Shown: positions 63,245 to 64,000 of the stretch, one piece after another | Layout of the letters: each line of letters starts with the position of its first letter | Position numbering within the stretch: the stretch's first letter is position 1 | DNA from: Gammaproteobacteria bacterium | GTDB lineage: Bacteria > Pseudomonadota > Gammaproteobacteria > Pseudomonadales > Azotimanducaceae | Reading direction: 5' to 3' | DNA: 64,000 nt | Assembly: GCA_026707905.1 (NCBI GenBank) | Contig: JAPOVY010000038.1 | Coordinates: 1-64,000 of the forward strand | Program-made: the position numbers and the translations under genes | Notes under the pieces: model-generated | Seen by the model: the letters and a program-made list of their open reading frames with translations, nothing else | The model's database searches: none | What the model was told of the DNA's origin: nothing

Positions 63245-64000
63245 ATGAAGCAACGATTCGGAACCACGACGGCATTCGCGATTGTCGTGGGTAGCATGGT
63301 CGGGACAGGCGTCTTCACTAGCTTGGGGTTTCAACTCGCTGAATTCGAATCAGGTTTCGCGCTCATGTTTCTCTGGATTCTCGGCGGAATTTGCGCCTTT
63401 TGCGGAGCTGTGTCGTATTGTGAATTAGCAGCTGCGATACCGCGATCGGGTGGCGAATACACGTTCTTAGGAGAGGCGTTTCATCCTGCGGTCGGTTTTG
63501 TTGCTGGTTGGATTTCCTTCACCGTCGGATTTTCAGCGCCTGCTGCGCTTGTTGCGATGACGTTCGGTGCGTACTTAGAAGCCAGTTTTAGCTGGATTAA
63601 CCCGACGTTGGCTGGAATCGGTCTCATTGTCGTCGTTACCGCACTCCACGGCTATAGTCATCGATCAAGCGGCGGTTTTCAAACCTCGTTCACGCTCGTA
63701 AAAATCGCGCTCATCCTACTGTTTTGCGGTGCTGCTTACATACTAGTAAATACACCGCAGCAAGTCTCATTCTTCCCACGATGGACTGACCTTAGTCTTG
63801 TCGTAAGCGGTGGATTCGCCGTGTCGCTGATCTACGTGAATTACGCGTATGCTGGATGGAATGCAACAACCTATGTGACCGAGGAGTTCAATCAACCGAC
63901 ACGCGCGATCAATCGCGCGCTAATGGCAGGAACTGGAACGGTGTTAGTCCTATATCTTCTTTTAAACGGAACGTTTCTAACCGTCGCGCCTGCGGAAGTA
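63245..64000 (+). CDS. APC-superfamily amino acid permease, partial (runs off right edge)
   Basis: The 252 visible codons encode the N-terminal part of an amino acid-polyamine-organocation transporter. IVVGSMVGTGVFTSLG is the first-helix signature, CELAAAIPRSGGEYTFLGEA the helix 2-3 loop, and about seven hydrophobic segments follow. AGWNATTYVTEEFNQPTRAINRAL resembles the helix 6 region of the LAT-like branch. ATG at 63245; no clear ribosome site. The substrate is unknown. Confidence 0.9.
   Translation, partial: MKQRFGTTTAFAIVVGSMVGTGVFTSLGFQLAEFESGFALMFLWILGGICAFCGAVSYCELAAAIPRSGGEYTFLGEAFHPAVGFVAGWISFTVGFSAPAALVAMTFGAYLEASFSWINPTLAGIGLIVVVTALHGYSHRSSGGFQTSFTLVKIALILLFCGAAYILVNTPQQVSFFPRWTDLSLVVSGGFAVSLIYVNYAYAGWNATTYVTEEFNQPTRAINRALMAGTGTVLVLYLLLNGTFLTVAPAEV

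Overview
The window looks like chromosomal DNA of a free-living gammaproteobacterium of moderate GC content (about half G+C by eye). The evidence is gene order. The blocks rsmA-apaH/surA/lptD facing amgK-murU, rpe-gph-trpE, trpGDC-osmC with coq7 nearby, rph facing yicC-gmk, and lysA-dapF-DUF484-xerC-HAD near glnK-amt are all arrangements I know from Pseudomonas and relatives, and LptD, AmgK and MurU imply a Gram-negative envelope. GTG and TTG starts are common and many same-strand neighbours overlap by four bases (GTGA or ATGA). No rRNA, complete tRNA, CRISPR array, insertion sequence or prophage was seen. The lineage cannot be named from sequence alone; two F420-type luciferase-like oxidoreductases and many acyl-CoA genes suggest an environmental, possibly marine, lineage.

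Layout. 1-3.6 kb: a partial alpha/beta hydrolase and an isocitrate/isopropylmalate-type dehydrogenase (minus), then a secreted protein of unknown function and prmA. 3.7-8.2 kb: purH, purD, a luciferase-like oxidoreductase and coq7. 8.2-11.4 kb (minus): trpGDC coupled to osmC and a VOC gene. 11.5-19.7 kb: accessory genes between trpG and trpE, including a lipase-like protein, an acyl-CoA dehydrogenase, an AAA ATPase with a possible nuclease tail, a secreted propeller-amidohydrolase and an ion channel coupled to trpE. 19.7-24.3 kb (minus): trpE, gph, rpe, murU, amgK. 24.3-30.5 kb (plus): lptD, surA, rsmA, apaH, cca. 30.5-32.8 kb: a small island of a DNA methyltransferase and an unrecognised basic protein. 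32.9-35.1 kb: rph facing yicC-gmk. 35.2-40.4 kb: serine hydrolase, idi, alpha/beta hydrolase, MFS transporter, second luciferase-like oxidoreductase. 40.5-43.7 kb: a eukaryote-like (type 2) ileS. 43.7-54.3 kb: a probable catabolic region with three enoyl-CoA hydratase-like proteins, a TPP enzyme, an NCS2 permease with a regulatory tail, an alpha/beta hydrolase, cytochrome c5, a TauD-type dioxygenase and a GMC dehydrogenase with a small partner. 54.3-57.3 kb: a nitrogen module with a near-consensus sigma-54 promoter, porin, PII, Amt and a second PII. 57.4-64 kb: thrC, then (minus) HAD phosphatase, xerC, DUF484, dapF, lysA, and a partial amino-acid permease running off the right edge.

Functionally the window combines purine, tryptophan, lysine/peptidoglycan, ubiquinone and isoprenoid biosynthesis, outer-membrane biogenesis, muropeptide recycling, RNA processing and nitrogen sensing, interrupted by accessory blocks. 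The most notable points are the rsmA reading frame, which lacks a normal start codon; the calcium-channel-like filter in the trpE-coupled channel; the methyltransferase/unknown pair; the permease with a histidine-kinase-like ATPase tail; the terminator-like hairpin inside the MFS gene; and the sigma-54 promoter.
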